The notes: generated from the letters alone by a model not told the origin. Shown: positions 26,877 through 35,339, counted from the stretch's first letter. The stretch: DNA of 64,000 nt from an uncultured Aquitalea sp. (GCF_945957525.1 NZ_CAMFLA010000014.1:62001-126000); one strand, 5' to 3'. Numbers and translations are program-made.

Positions 26877-28583
26877 CTAGATATGGTAGTCGGGCGAAGG
26901 CGTCAGACGCTGCCACGCCTGCTGCAGGGAGAGATGGGTGCGGCCGGCAAAGCGGCGGCCCAGCCCGGCGCGCTCCATGACGTCCATCACCGGGCCTTTC
27001 ACCTCCGCCAGATGCAGGACAATGCCGCGCTCGGCCAGAGTGCGATCCAGCTCTTCCAGCATCAACAACGCGGTGGTGTCGATGCGGTTGACCGCGCTCA
27101 TCACCAGCACCAGCTGCCTACAGGACGGCATCCCGGCGGCTTTGCCGATCAGCGCCAGACGCACCTGCCGCGCGTTGGCGAAATACAGGCTTTCATCCAC
27201 CCGCAGCGTCAGCACGCCGGGCAGCCCCTCCACCGCATGGCGCAGGCGATTGCGAAAATGCTGGGTGCCGGGCACCCGCCCCAGCTCGGCGATGTGCGGC
27301 CGGCTGCCGCGCCAGAGCAAAGCGGCCAGCGACACCGCCATGCCGGCCACGATGCCGCTATCCACGCCCAATAACAGCACCAGCAAGAAGGTCAGCAACC
27401 AGGCGGCGGCGTCCGCCTTGTCGCTGCGCCAAGCCAGCCTCAACGCATCCAGCCGCACCATGCCGGCCACCGCGCTGATGATGGTGGCCGCCAACACGGA
27501 TAAAGGCAACGTCGCCAAAGCACCAGCGGCAAACAGCATGGCCAGCGCCATGCCGAAGGCAGTAATCAGCGAGGAGAGCTGGCTTTGCGCGCCGGCATCG
27601 GCGTTCACCACCGAACGCGTCAGCCCGCCGGTTATCGGGAAGCCGCCGCACAAGCCGCTGCCGATATTGCAGGCGCCCAGCGCCAGCAGTTCGCGATCGG
27701 GATCGATCTGCTCGCCGCGCCGCGCCGCCAGCATCTGCGCTACCGACAAGCTTTGCACATAGTTGATCAGGCCGATGAAAAACGCCGGCAGCAGCAAATC
27801 CGCCCATTGCCCCGCCTCCAGCGCAGGCCAGCGCAGGCCCGGCAAGCCGGCGGGCACCTCGCCCACCAGCGGCAAGCGCCCTGTCAGCCCCCAGCCGGAT
27901 ACCAGCAGCATGCTGACTGCGACGGCCAGCGTCGGCGCACAACGCACCCACAACACGGCACGCGCAGCGGATAGCCCCAAGACTTGCAGCAACGGTTGGC
28001 CGAAGCGCCGGGCCAGGGTCAGAAAAGCCAGCGTCGCCGCGCCAAAAGCCAGCGCCAGCCCGTTGGCCTTCGGCAAACCTTGCCACAGTCCCGTGGCCAG
28101 GGCCGGCAGGGAGGCGCCGCCGCGCACGCCGGCAAGCGCGGATAATTGGGACAGCAGGATGATGAGCGCGGACGCCGATGTAAACGCCGCCAACACCGGT
28201 TGCGAGAGAAAATCCGCCATGAAACCCAACCTGGCGAAACCCAGCGCCAGCAAGATCAGGCCGGACAATACCGCCAGCCCGACCGCCAGCGCCAGATAAT
28301 CGCCCGAGCCCGGTTCCGCCAGCCGGCTGAGACTGGCCGCCACCAGCAAGGAGGTAACCGCCATCGGTCCGACGGATTGCGCCCGCCCCTGCCCCAGCAC
28401 CGCGTAGATCAGCAGCGGGGCAAGACTGGCGTAAAGGCCGAATTGGGGCGGCAAACCCGCCAATAGCGCATAGGCCAGGCCCTGAGGCACCAGCAACAGC
28501 GTCACCAACACGCCAGCGCTCAGGTCGCCGGCCAGCCATTCGCGCCGATAGTCGCGCAGCCAGTCCGGCAAGAGGCGGATCAT
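26877..28583 (-). CDS. SulP-family anion transporter with STAS domain
   Basis: A 568-residue SLC26/SulP transporter with about 12-14 membrane helices (residues 20-425). It contains the family motif PQGLAYALLAGLPPQFGLYAS near 30-50 and a cytoplasmic STAS domain (about 440-555, RVDESLYFANARQVR and VNRIDTTALLMLEELD). Substrate is likely sulfate or another inorganic anion, not decidable from sequence. ATG at 28583 overlaps the stop of the YeeE gene by four bases (ATGA); a GTG at 28592 is an alternative. The coupling suggests a sulfur-related role. Two CTTCGGCMAACC copies lie inside (27995, 28069). Confidence 0.85.
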   Translation of the reverse strand: MIRLLPDWLRDYRREWLAGDLSAGVLVTLLLVPQGLAYALLAGLPPQFGLYASLAPLLIYAVLGQGRAQSVGPMAVTSLLVAASLSRLAEPGSGDYLALAVGLAVLSGLILLALGFARLGFMADFLSQPVLAAFTSASALIILLSQLSALAGVRGGASLPALATGLWQGLPKANGLALAFGAATLAFLTLARRFGQPLLQVLGLSAARAVLWVRCAPTLAVAVSMLLVSGWGLTGRLPLVGEVPAGLPGLRWPALEAGQWADLLLPAFFIGLINYVQSLSVAQMLAARRGEQIDPDRELLALGACNIGSGLCGGFPITGGLTRSVVNADAGAQSQLSSLITAFGMALAMLFAAGALATLPLSVLAATIISAVAGMVRLDALRLAWRSDKADAAAWLLTFLLVLLLGVDSGIVAGMAVSLAALLWRGSRPHIAELGRVPGTQHFRNRLRHAVEGLPGVLTLRVDESLYFANARQVRLALIGKAAGMPSCRQLVLVMSAVNRIDTTALLMLEELDRTLAERGIVLHLAEVKGPVMDVMERAGLGRRFAGRTHLSLQQAWQRLTPSPDYHI

Positions 28584-28999
28584 TTCACCCACTTGGCCAA
28601 GGGGTGATACAGCAGCATGCCGGTCAGCATGGCCGCGACAAACAGCAAGCCCTTGCCGGACAACATCCCGGCCAGCACCAACGCCGGTCCTGGGCAGATA
28701 CCAACCAGCCCCCAGCCCACGCCAAACAACAGGCTGCCCATCACCAGCCTGGGCGTCAGCGCACGGGTATCGGGCAGCGACATCGGCTCACCCAGCAAGG
28801 AGCGCTCGCGCCGCCCAGCTACTCGAAAAGCGGAAAAGCCCACGCCGATCGCGCCGGCCATCACCAGCGCCAGGCTGGGGTCCCAAGCGCCGGCCAGATC
28901 AAGAAAACCGCTGACCTTGGCCGGATCGGCCATGCCGGACAACAGCAAGCCCAAACCGAACAGCAGGCCGGCCACAAAGGCGGAAAGTATCTTGCTCAT
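28580..28999 (-). CDS. YeeE/YedE (DUF395/DUF6691) half-transporter, second subunit
   Basis: A 139-residue membrane protein with about four helices. It carries the motif VGWGLVGICPGPALV near residue 97, where cysteine and glycines line the pore of YeeE-type sulfur transporters. Short YeeE/YedE proteins come as pairs (PmpA/PmpB-like) and are linked to sulfane-sulfur or thiosulfate movement. It follows the first subunit by three bases and overlaps the SulP gene by four. Confidence 0.88.
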   Translation of the reverse strand: MSKILSAFVAGLLFGLGLLLSGMADPAKVSGFLDLAGAWDPSLALVMAGAIGVGFSAFRVAGRRERSLLGEPMSLPDTRALTPRLVMGSLLFGVGWGLVGICPGPALVLAGMLSGKGLLFVAAMLTGMLLYHPLAKWVK

Positions 29000-29002
29000 G
29001 GC

Positions 29003-29434
29003 TTACCCCAACACATGGCGAATAAGAAAAACCGTCGCGAAGCCCGCCCCCATGAAACTCAGCGTGGCCACCAGCGAGCGCGGCGACAGCCGCGACAGGC
29101 CGCAAACACCGTGTCCGCTGGTGCAGCCGGACGCCAGCCGCGTACCCGCGCCCACCAGCAAACCGGCCACGATCAGCAACAGCGGCGACGCCTCGATGCG
29201 CACCACGGGCCAGGGACCGACCGCGAACAACCACGCCAGCGGCGCTAGCAACAGGCCGCCCGTAAACGCCAGCCGCCACGGCCAGCCGCTCTGCCGGTCC
29301 AACAAACCGCCCACAATGCCGCTGATGCCGGCGATGCGGCCGTTCAGCAACACCAGCCAGGCGGCGGCAAGACCGATCAGCACACCGCCAGCCAGCGAGG
29401 CGTAAGGCGTGAAACTGTTCCAAGCTATTTGCAT
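29003..29434 (-). CDS. YeeE/YedE (DUF395) half-transporter, first subunit
   Basis: A 143-residue membrane protein with about four helices, carrying the motif [15 protein letters not shown] near residues 103-117, the cysteine-bearing signature of the YeeE/YedE family. ATG at 29434 begins [17 protein letters not shown]; the frame extends further up but overlaps the regulator. The pair of half-transporters lies directly behind a BigR-like regulator, as in bigR operons of Xylella and Agrobacterium, where these genes respond to hydrogen sulfide. Confidence 0.88.
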   Translation of the reverse strand: MQIAWNSFTPYASLAGGVLIGLAAAWLVLLNGRIAGISGIVGGLLDRQSGWPWRLAFTGGLLLAPLAWLFAVGPWPVVRIEASPLLLIVAGLLVGAGTRLASGCTSGHGVCGLSRLSPRSLVATLSFMGAGFATVFLIRHVLG

Positions 29435-29448
29435 ATCGAATCCTTGCG

Positions 29449-29778
29449 TCAGTCCGCCGCCGTTTGGGCGACGGTGGGGGCATCGTCCCCGCAGAACAAG
29501 CCGTGCAGGGCGTTGAGCATCACCATGGCTTCCGCGCTGGCTATGCTGTAGTAAATCCATTTGCCTTCGCGGCGCGTCGCCACCAGGCCCTCGTTGCGCA
29601 AGACGCCCAGTTGTTGCGACAGGGTGGGTTGCTTGATGCCGGTGAGCTTTTCCAGCTCCGACACCGCTTTTTCACCATCCACCAATTGGCACAGCAACAA
29701 GAGCCGGTCTTCATTGGCCAGGCTTTTCAGCAAAGCGGATGCCCGGCTGGCGTTGTCGCGCAGAATGTTCAAATCCAT
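29449..29778 (-). CDS. bigR: ArsR-family repressor, BigR/SqrR-like persulfide sensor
   Basis: A 109-residue winged-helix regulator ([20 protein letters not shown], recognition helix [20 protein letters not shown]). It has Cys30 and Cys96 in the chosen numbering, 66 apart, the same spacing as the Cys42/Cys108 pair that senses persulfide in BigR and SqrR. The start is ATG 29778 because a full AGGAGG lies six bases before it; upstream ATGs lack a site. It is divergent from the persulfide dioxygenase gene and first in an operon with two YeeE genes and sulP. It probably represses both directions from the palindrome at 29825-29848. Confidence 0.85.
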   Translation of the reverse strand: MDLNILRDNASRASALLKSLANEDRLLLLCQLVDGEKAVSELEKLTGIKQPTLSQQLGVLRNEGLVATRREGKWIYYSIASAEAMVMLNALHGLFCGDDAPTVAQTAAD

Positions 29779-29824
29779 GATGGCCTCCTGATCGGCCAGT
29801 GCTTTATGGTCTTGGGTTGTCATT

Positions 29825-29848
29825 ACATTATATTTCTCAATATAATGT
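29825..29848. promoter_or_regulatory. Candidate operator of the BigR-like repressor
   Basis: A perfect inverted repeat with arms ACATTATATT and AATATAATGT around a four-base spacer. It sits midway between the divergent regulator and persulfide dioxygenase genes. A further AATATA half site follows at about 29855. It overlaps the only AT-rich, promoter-like DNA in the gap. BigR operators are AT-rich inverted repeats of this kind. Confidence 0.7.
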
Positions 29849-29894
29849 TTTTCAATATACCGAATGCCGCGCCGTCCCCAGCAAGGAGAACGCC

Positions 29895-30755
29895 ATGACA
29901 CCGCAGATCGCTTCGTTTTTCGACCCCGCCACCTGGACGGTTTCCTACGTGGTGTACGACCGGCATGGCGGCCGCGCCGCTATTGTCGATCCGGTGCTGG
30001 ATTACGACCCCAAATCGGGCCGCACCAGCACGCGCGGCGCGGCGGCCATCCGTGATTTTATCCGCGAACACAACCTGACCGTAGACTGGATACTGGAAAC
30101 TCACGCCCACGCAGACCATCTGTCGGCCGCGGCCTGGCTGCAACGCGAAACCGGCGGCAAAACTGCCATCGGCGACGGCATTGGCCAGGTGCAAGCCATT
30201 TTCAAAGGCATTTTCCATCTTGAAGCGGACTTCGCCACTGACGGGCGTCAGTTCGACCATCTTTTCGCCGATCGCGAATCCTTCCATGTTGGCGAGCTGC
30301 AAGGTGAGGCGCTGTTCGTTCCCGGCCACACCCCGGCCGACATGGCCTACCGCATCGGCGACGCGGTATTCGTCGGCGACACACTGTTCATGCCGGATGT
30401 CGGCAGCGCCCGCTGCGATTTCCCCGGCGGCGACGCCGCCACGCTGTACCATTCCGCACGACGCCTGCTGTCGCTGCCGCCGGACACCCGGCTGTTCATG
30501 TGCCACGACTACCCACCCGCGCACCGCGAGCCGCAGTGGCAGACCACGGTAGCCGAGCAGCGCGCCGGCAACATCCACCTGCACGACGGTGTCAGCGAGG
30601 CTGAATTTGTACAGCTGCGCCAGGCGCGCGACGCCACGCTGGAGATGCCGGTGCTGATCCTGCCTGCCGTACAGATCAACATCCGCGCCGGCCAACTGCC
30701 GCCGCCGGAAGCCAATGGCGCGCGTTATCTGAAAATCCCTCTCGACCTGCTGTAG
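29895..30755 (+). CDS. Metallo-beta-lactamase-fold persulfide dioxygenase (ETHE1/Blh-like)
   Basis: A 286-residue non-haem iron hydrolase-fold protein that oxidises glutathione persulfide to sulfite. Metal motif THAHADH at residues 69-75, later ligands in VPGHTPADMAY, GDTLFMPDVG and MCHDY. Length and the DPVLDYDPKSGRTS stretch match the Blh/ETHE1-like group rather than glyoxalase II. ATG at 29895 has AAGGAG 8 bases upstream; a longer frame from 29799 crosses the operator and is rejected. Divergent from the BigR-like regulator, it forms the enzymatic half of the sulfide/persulfide detoxification module. Confidence 0.92.
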   Translation: MTPQIASFFDPATWTVSYVVYDRHGGRAAIVDPVLDYDPKSGRTSTRGAAAIRDFIREHNLTVDWILETHAHADHLSAAAWLQRETGGKTAIGDGIGQVQAIFKGIFHLEADFATDGRQFDHLFADRESFHVGELQGEALFVPGHTPADMAYRIGDAVFVGDTLFMPDVGSARCDFPGGDAATLYHSARRLLSLPPDTRLFMCHDYPPAHREPQWQTTVAEQRAGNIHLHDGVSEAEFVQLRQARDATLEMPVLILPAVQINIRAGQLPPPEANGARYLKIPLDLL

Positions 30756-30804
30756 ACTCGAACGCGTGTTTGACTCTTACTAGCGGGCGCGCCCGCGCCC
30801 TGCC

Positions 30805-31794
30805 ATGACCACCACCCTGCCCGCCGCCCCCGCCCGTCTGACGCAAGACACCCGCCAACCCGCTTTCGGCGTTTACGCCGGTGTCGTGCCAGAGTTGGAC
30901 TGGCAGCCGTTGCCGCTGTCCTTCGGCCAACGTCTGCTGGCGCCGATGCGCCACAAGCGCTGGCAGTACGTGGCCGTTGCCCATCGCGACTTTGTCTTTG
31001 CCGCCGCGGTGGTGGACGCCGGCTGGATAGGCAGCGCTTTCGCCTATCTGTTTGATCGGCGCAGCGGCACGCTGTTGGCCGACTTGTCCGCCAATAGTCC
31101 GCCGCTGTCCCGCCCCCGGCTGGCGCGCCGGCCCTTTGGCGATGCCGGCTTCGCACACGGCGGGCTGACGCTGGCCTTCCGCCGCGAAGACGACAGGCTG
31201 GCCCTGGAGCTGGCCGGCAAAGGTCTGAGCGCCGCCGCCCACATCGCCTTGCCCGCGCAAGAACAGGTGCTTGCCGCCATCGCCCCTGGGGACTGGCTGG
31301 CGCACGCCACCCATAAAACCTCCGCGTTGCCGGTAAGCGGCTTTGTCGACTGTGGGGGCCAACGTTTCTCTCTGGACGGCGGCCACGCCAGTCTGGACTG
31401 CTCCGACGGCCTGCTGGCGCGCGAAACCGGCTGGCACTGGGCCAGCGCCCACGGCCCGGATATCGGCTTCAATCTGCAAGCCGGTTATATGGGCGACGCC
31501 GAAAACGCGGTGTGGCTGAATGGGCACATTTTCCGCACTGCAGCAGCACGCTTCCGTTTCGACTCGCACAAGCCGCTGTCGACGTGGCATATTGATACCG
31601 AAGACGGGCTGGTATCCCTCACTTTCACGCCGGAAGGCGCGCGCAGCCAGAATCAGAATCTGCTGATCGCCGCCAGCCGCTATATCCAGCCAGTCGGCCG
31701 TTTCGACGGCAGCGTCACCCACCCCGACACGGGCGCCAAGCATCTTGTCTCCGCGCTCTGTGGCGTCACCGAGGACCACTTTTCCCGCTGGTAG
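30805..31794 (+). CDS. DUF2804 family protein
   Basis: A 329-residue soluble protein resembling the DUF2804 family, recognised by its N-terminal FGVYAGVVPELDW, the stretch HKRWQYVAVAHRDFVFAAAV near residue 50 and DCSDGLLARETGWHWASAHG near 200. No catalytic role is established for the family; lipocalin-like folds acting on lipids have been suggested for relatives. It lies 49 bases after the persulfide dioxygenase and 5 bases before an acetyltransferase on the same strand. Confidence 0.75.
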   Translation: MTTTLPAAPARLTQDTRQPAFGVYAGVVPELDWQPLPLSFGQRLLAPMRHKRWQYVAVAHRDFVFAAAVVDAGWIGSAFAYLFDRRSGTLLADLSANSPPLSRPRLARRPFGDAGFAHGGLTLAFRREDDRLALELAGKGLSAAAHIALPAQEQVLAAIAPGDWLAHATHKTSALPVSGFVDCGGQRFSLDGGHASLDCSDGLLARETGWHWASAHGPDIGFNLQAGYMGDAENAVWLNGHIFRTAAARFRFDSHKPLSTWHIDTEDGLVSLTFTPEGARSQNQNLLIAASRYIQPVGRFDGSVTHPDTGAKHLVSALCGVTEDHFSRW

Positions 31795-31799
31795 CTCCC

Positions 31800-32234
31800 A
31801 TGCTGATATCGATTCGCCCCGCCAGTCACCAGGATGTTTCCATGCTGACCGCCCTGTCGGAAGAGTTCGGCTATGCCGCAGACCCCATCGCGCTGGCCAA
31901 TCGCCTGACCCTGCTCCTGGGCAGCCCGGACCTGCATCAGCTGTGGGTGGCCGAAGTGGACGGCGAAACCGCGGGCTGGATTCACGGCTTCTGGCGGCCG
32001 CTGCTGGAATCACCGGCAGCCGTGGAGGTGGGCGGACTGGCGGTAGGTGAACGCTGGCGACGTCAGGGCGTGGGCGCGGCGTTGCTGGCCACTTGCGAGA
32101 ACTGGGCGCGCAGCAAGGGCGCCACGCTGATCACGCTGCGCTCTGCCGCCTACGGCGAAGACATTCCCGACTTCTACGCAGAACAAGGCTATCAACCGGG
32201 AACGAATCAGAATATTTTCAGAAAGCAGCTGTAA
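31800..32234 (+). CDS. GNAT-family N-acetyltransferase
   Basis: A 144-residue single-domain acetyltransferase. The acetyl-CoA loop is VGERWRRQGVGAALLATCE near residues 81-99 (R-x-x-G-x-G form), and the C-terminal part is DIPDFYAEQGYQPG. Substrate unknown. Five bases separate it from the DUF2804 gene, so the two are probably cotranscribed. Confidence 0.85.
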   Translation: MLISIRPASHQDVSMLTALSEEFGYAADPIALANRLTLLLGSPDLHQLWVAEVDGETAGWIHGFWRPLLESPAAVEVGGLAVGERWRRQGVGAALLATCENWARSKGATLITLRSAAYGEDIPDFYAEQGYQPGTNQNIFRKQL

Positions 32235-32366
32235 TTTCCAGGCTTGCCATCGGGCAGCCGCATCTCGTCAGCGCGCGCTCTTGTCTTGCGACAAATGTTT
32301 TCCCATCCACGCCAACCCGGCTACCATAGCCGGCGCCGGGCATCGGTTTCCTGCAGAAAATCAAGA

Positions 32367-32417
32367 AACACCACCAAAAGTGGTGTTAGCATGGCGCCCC
32401 GTTAGAGCAAATCATCT
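32367..32417. promoter_or_regulatory. Two inverted repeats in the carbonic anhydrase leader
   Basis: AACACCAC/GTGGTGTT (32367-32374 with 32380-32387, five-base spacer) is followed by GTTAGA/TCTAAC (32401-32406 with 32415-32420). Together they occupy the 80 bases before the ribosome-binding site. They could be operators or leader RNA hairpins. No T-tail is present. Confidence 0.4.
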
Positions 32418-32446
32418 AACCGAAATCTTTCAAGGAGTTGAAGCGC

Positions 32447-33037
32447 ATGGGTGTGCTGACTACCATTCTCGAGCACAATCGGGCCTTCGTCGATAACCGC
32501 GAATACGAGCAGTTCAAGACCGACAAATTTCCCGACAAGGGCCTGGCGGTGCTGGCCTGCATGGATGCGCGGCTGGTGGAGTTGCTGCCCAAGGCCATGG
32601 GCCTGAAAAACGGCGACGCCAAGCTGATCAAGAACGCCGGCGCGCTGATCACCCACCCCTGGGGTTCGGTGATGCGCAGCCTGATCGTGGCCGTCTATGA
32701 GCTGCGCGCGGAAGAAATCTGCGTGGTGGCGCACCGCGACTGCGGCATGCGCGCCATTGACCCCACCAAGGTGCTGGCTCACGCGGTGGAGCGCGGCATC
32801 AGTGAAGAAACCATCGCCACCTTGCGCGCCGCCGGCATTGATCTGGACACCTGGCTGCAAGGCTTCGACAACGTGGCCGACAGCGTTCGCCACTCGGTGC
32901 AGACCATCCGCAACCATCCGCTGATGCCGAAAGACATCCCGGTGCACGGCATGGTGATTCACCCATCCACCGGCCGGCTGGAGCTCCTTATCGACGGTTA
33001 CACCGGCAAGGCCCCGGAAGCCAACCCGCAAGCATGA
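32447..33037 (+). CDS. Beta-class carbonic anhydrase
   Basis: A 196-residue zinc enzyme that interconverts CO2 and bicarbonate. Zinc ligands are visible as Cys38 in ACMDAR, His96 and Cys99 in AHRDCG, with the Asp40/Arg42 dyad. The short form with a C-terminal extension resembles the type III (Rv1284-like) subgroup. ATG 32447 is preferred over the in-frame TTG nine bases earlier because AAGGAG then sits at normal distance. The stop overlaps nadD by four bases. Confidence 0.9.
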   Translation: MGVLTTILEHNRAFVDNREYEQFKTDKFPDKGLAVLACMDARLVELLPKAMGLKNGDAKLIKNAGALITHPWGSVMRSLIVAVYELRAEEICVVAHRDCGMRAIDPTKVLAHAVERGISEETIATLRAAGIDLDTWLQGFDNVADSVRHSVQTIRNHPLMPKDIPVHGMVIHPSTGRLELLIDGYTGKAPEANPQA

Positions 33038-33669
33038 GCTCGCTGGGCCTGTTCGGCGGCACCTTCGACCCCATCCATCTGGGGCATCTGCGCCTGGCTG
33101 AAGCGTTCCGCGACGAACTGGCGCTGGACGAGGTGCGGCTGATTCCGGCCGGGCAACCCTATCACCGCGCGCAAGGCCCCGCTGCCAGCGCCACCGACCG
33201 GCTTACCATGACCCGGCTAGCAATTGAGGGTTTGCCGCGGCTTTGCGTGGACGACCGCGAAACGCGGCGGGAGCGCCCCGCCTACACCATCGACACGCTG
33301 GAAGAAATCCGCGCCGACATCGGCGCCGAACCGGCCCTGTGGTTGCTGATCGGCGGCGACTCGCTGGCCGGTCTCGGCAGCTGGCGCCGCTGGACCGAAT
33401 TATTCTCGCTGGCCAATATCGCCGTGGCGCTGCGTCCCGGCTTCAGCGCCGAGGCCTTGCCCGAGCCTGTGAGACGGGAATGGTTGTCGCGCCAAGTGAT
33501 TGATTTTCCAAACAGCACCGCTTCCGGTACAATGCGCCCCCTGGCGCTGCCTCCCCGCGACATTTCCGCTACCGACATCCGTCGGCGCCTGCGGCACGGA
33601 GACGCACCGGAAGAGTTCATCAGCGCCCCCGTGCTCGCCTATATCCGCGAACGCGGTCTATACCTCTAA
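33034..33669 (+). CDS. nadD: Nicotinate-nucleotide adenylyltransferase
   Basis: Forms deamido-NAD from nicotinate mononucleotide and ATP. 211 residues. The nucleotidyltransferase motif GGTFDPIHLGHLRLAE lies at residues 7-22 and the C-terminal ISATDIRRRL near 184. It overlaps the carbonic anhydrase stop (ATGA) and precedes rsfS and rlmH, the standard nadD-rsfS-rlmH order. Confidence 0.96.
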   Translation: MSSLGLFGGTFDPIHLGHLRLAEAFRDELALDEVRLIPAGQPYHRAQGPAASATDRLTMTRLAIEGLPRLCVDDRETRRERPAYTIDTLEEIRADIGAEPALWLLIGGDSLAGLGSWRRWTELFSLANIAVALRPGFSAEALPEPVRREWLSRQVIDFPNSTASGTMRPLALPPRDISATDIRRRLRHGDAPEEFISAPVLAYIRERGLYL

Positions 33670-33749
33670 CTCAGGCGAAGCGGCCTTCGGCCAACCTTCG
33701 CCACGCGCCGGCCAGCCGTCCTCCGTGACAAAGCTCGCCGGTTAGCTCA

Positions 33750-33782
33750 GCGCCGCCCGGTCGGGCGGCAAACGATCTTTTT
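33750..33782 (+). terminator. Possible terminator after nadD
   Basis: Stem GCCGCCCG/CGGGCGGC (33752-33769 region) followed after seven bases by CTTTTT. The spacing to the T run is longer than ideal. A CTTCGGCMAACC copy lies just before it at 33686-33695. Confidence 0.45.
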
Positions 33783-33839
33783 CGGTACCTCTGGACTGAT
33801 GCCGCCGCCATGTACCGTCAGCCGAAAGCAAAGGACAAC

Positions 33840-34208
33840 ATGGAAGTACAAGACATCGTCAAACTGGCAGTGGAAGCCCTGGAAGACGTCAAGGGCAAGG
33901 ACATTGTCGAGATGGACACCAGCAAGCTGACCTCGCTGTTCCAGCACCTGATCGTCGCCACCGGCGACTCCAACCGTCAGGTCAAAGCGCTGGCCAACAA
34001 CGTGGCCGTCACCCTGAAAGAAGCCGGCATCGAGCTGGTGGGCACCGAAGGCGAAGAGTCCGGTGAATGGGTGTTGGTGGACGCCGGCGACGTGGTGGTG
34101 CACGTGATGCTGCCCGCCGTGCGCGACTACTACGATCTGGAAGCCCTGTGGGGCGGCCAGAAGCCCAGCTTTACCCCGGCCGGCGGCCGTCCCTGGAACG
34201 CCGCCTGA
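33840..34208 (+). CDS. rsfS: Ribosome silencing factor RsfS
   Basis: A 122-residue protein that binds ribosomal protein uL14 on the 50S subunit and blocks 70S assembly in starvation. Family motifs: GKDIVEMDTSKLTSLFQHLIVATGDSNRQVKALA and the strand GDVVVHVMLPAVRDYYDLEALWG, read in sections. ATG at 33840 has an AAAGGAC site; the frame extending to 33810 lacks one. It sits between nadD and rlmH. Confidence 0.95.
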   Translation: MEVQDIVKLAVEALEDVKGKDIVEMDTSKLTSLFQHLIVATGDSNRQVKALANNVAVTLKEAGIELVGTEGEESGEWVLVDAGDVVVHVMLPAVRDYYDLEALWGGQKPSFTPAGGRPWNAA

Positions 34209-34276
34209 TCTCCGGCGCGCCCTGTCGTTGACGCGCTCAGGCCCGTCAACGCCTCGCGCCTGTGGTCGGACCCCTC

Positions 34277-34304
34277 TTGGCCGAAGCCCGTGCGCTTCGG
34301 CCAA
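34277..34304. terminator. Perfect hairpin built from two inverted CTTCGGCMAACC words
   Basis: Arms TTGGCCGAAGC (34277-34287) and GCTTCGGCCAA (34294-34304) with a six-base loop, 68 bases after the rsfS stop. The short CTTGTTC that follows is a poor T-tail. In Neisseria and Haemophilus, inverted uptake sequences often double as terminators; this would be the analogous arrangement. Confidence 0.6.
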
Positions 34305-34387
34305 CTTGTTCATAGCCGCGCTCCGGTCTGGCTTTGCCATGCCGCCTTGCGCGGATTTTCCCGCAGGTTCTCATCAGGTCTGACGCC

Positions 34388-34858
34388 ATGAAACTCACCA
34401 TTCTCGCTGTCGGCACCAAAATGCCGCGCTGGGTAGACGACGCCTACCAAGATTACGCCAAGCGTTTTGGCCGCGACGTGACGCTGGAGTTGAAAGAAAT
34501 CAAACCGGAGAAGCGCGGCGGCGGCGTCACGGCGGAAAAGGGCATTGCCGCCGAACACGAGCGCCTGGTCGCCGCCATTCCGCCGCGCTCGCGGCTGGTG
34601 GTGATGGACGAACGCGGCCGCAACTGGACCTCCGTCAAGTTGGCCGAAGGACTGAAAGGCTGGATGGAAGGCGGCGACGACGTCTGCTTCATCATCGGTG
34701 GCGCGGATGGCCTGTCCGACGAGCTGAAGGCGCGCGCCGACGTACTGCTGCAACTCTCCGCCATGACCTTGCCGCACGGCATGGTGCGGGTGATGCTGGC
34801 CGAACAGATCTACCGCGCCTGGTCCATCCTCAACAATCACCCCTACCACCGCGAATAA
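34388..34858 (+). CDS. rlmH: 23S rRNA pseudouridine(1915) N3-methyltransferase
   Basis: A 156-residue SPOUT methyltransferase that modifies pseudouridine 1915 of 23S r[23 protein letters not shown] at the N-terminus, [18 protein letters not shown] near 103-120 and the C-terminal [18 protein letters not shown] are diagnostic. ATG at 34388 fits family length. A CTTCGGCMAACC copy at 34639-34648 encodes KLAEG with a TTG leucine. Confidence 0.96.
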   Translation: MKLTILAVGTKMPRWVDDAYQDYAKRFGRDVTLELKEIKPEKRGGGVTAEKGIAAEHERLVAAIPPRSRLVVMDERGRNWTSVKLAEGLKGWMEGGDDVCFIIGGADGLSDELKARADVLLQLSAMTLPHGMVRVMLAEQIYRAWSILNNHPYHRE

Positions 34859-34870
34859 TCCCTGCGCGGC

Positions 34871-35317
34871 TCAGGCTGGCGGCAACACCACAAACACGCC
34901 GCTCATACGGGCGCAACACGCACCCTGCTCGTCTTCCAGTCTCACTGACAAGGCGATGCGCCCCTTGCGACCACGTCGCACTGCGCGCAGCAGTTTGTCC
35001 CAATCCTCCTCGTCCACCGCTTCCGTGCTTGCCCTCACCGCGCTGGCCGCCGGCAGCAGATAGTCCATCTCGCTGCGCTGGACCACAATATGACCGGACA
35101 GCCCTGAACCAAGCAGCCGTACATGCGCCCATCCCCAGGCGCACAACAACGCCACAGCCGACAGGCTGCCGCCGAACATCGTACCGCCATGGTTGATATT
35201 GGCCGGCAAAGGCGCCCACACGCTGACGCCAGTGCCTCCCGCGTCCAGCACCTCCACCTGCATGGCGCGGCTGAGCGGAATGTTGTCCAACAAGTACTGC
35301 TGCAGGGTTTCTCGCAT
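34871..35317 (-). CDS. Thioesterase domain protein (YiiD C-terminal type)
   Basis: A 148-residue hotdog-fold protein: IPLSRAMQVEVLDAGGTGVS at the N-terminus and NINHGGTMFGGSLSAVALLCAWGW near 45-68, resembling the putative thioesterase domain found at the C-terminus of YiiD. Substrate unknown, presumably an acyl-CoA. ATG at 35317 is chosen because the frame upstream crosses the divergent promoter region and the YcnI gene. It converges with rlmH. Confidence 0.8.
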   Translation of the reverse strand: MRETLQQYLLDNIPLSRAMQVEVLDAGGTGVSVWAPLPANINHGGTMFGGSLSAVALLCAWGWAHVRLLGSGLSGHIVVQRSEMDYLLPAASAVRASTEAVDEEDWDKLLRAVRRGRKGRIALSVRLEDEQGACCARMSGVFVVLPPA

Positions 35318-35339
35318 GAAACGGCTTTCTCGTAGTGGC

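Noticed and set aside
29799-29894. N-terminal extension of the persulfide dioxygenase
   Set aside because: It runs through the AT-rich operator region and has no ribosome-binding site; ATG 29895 does.
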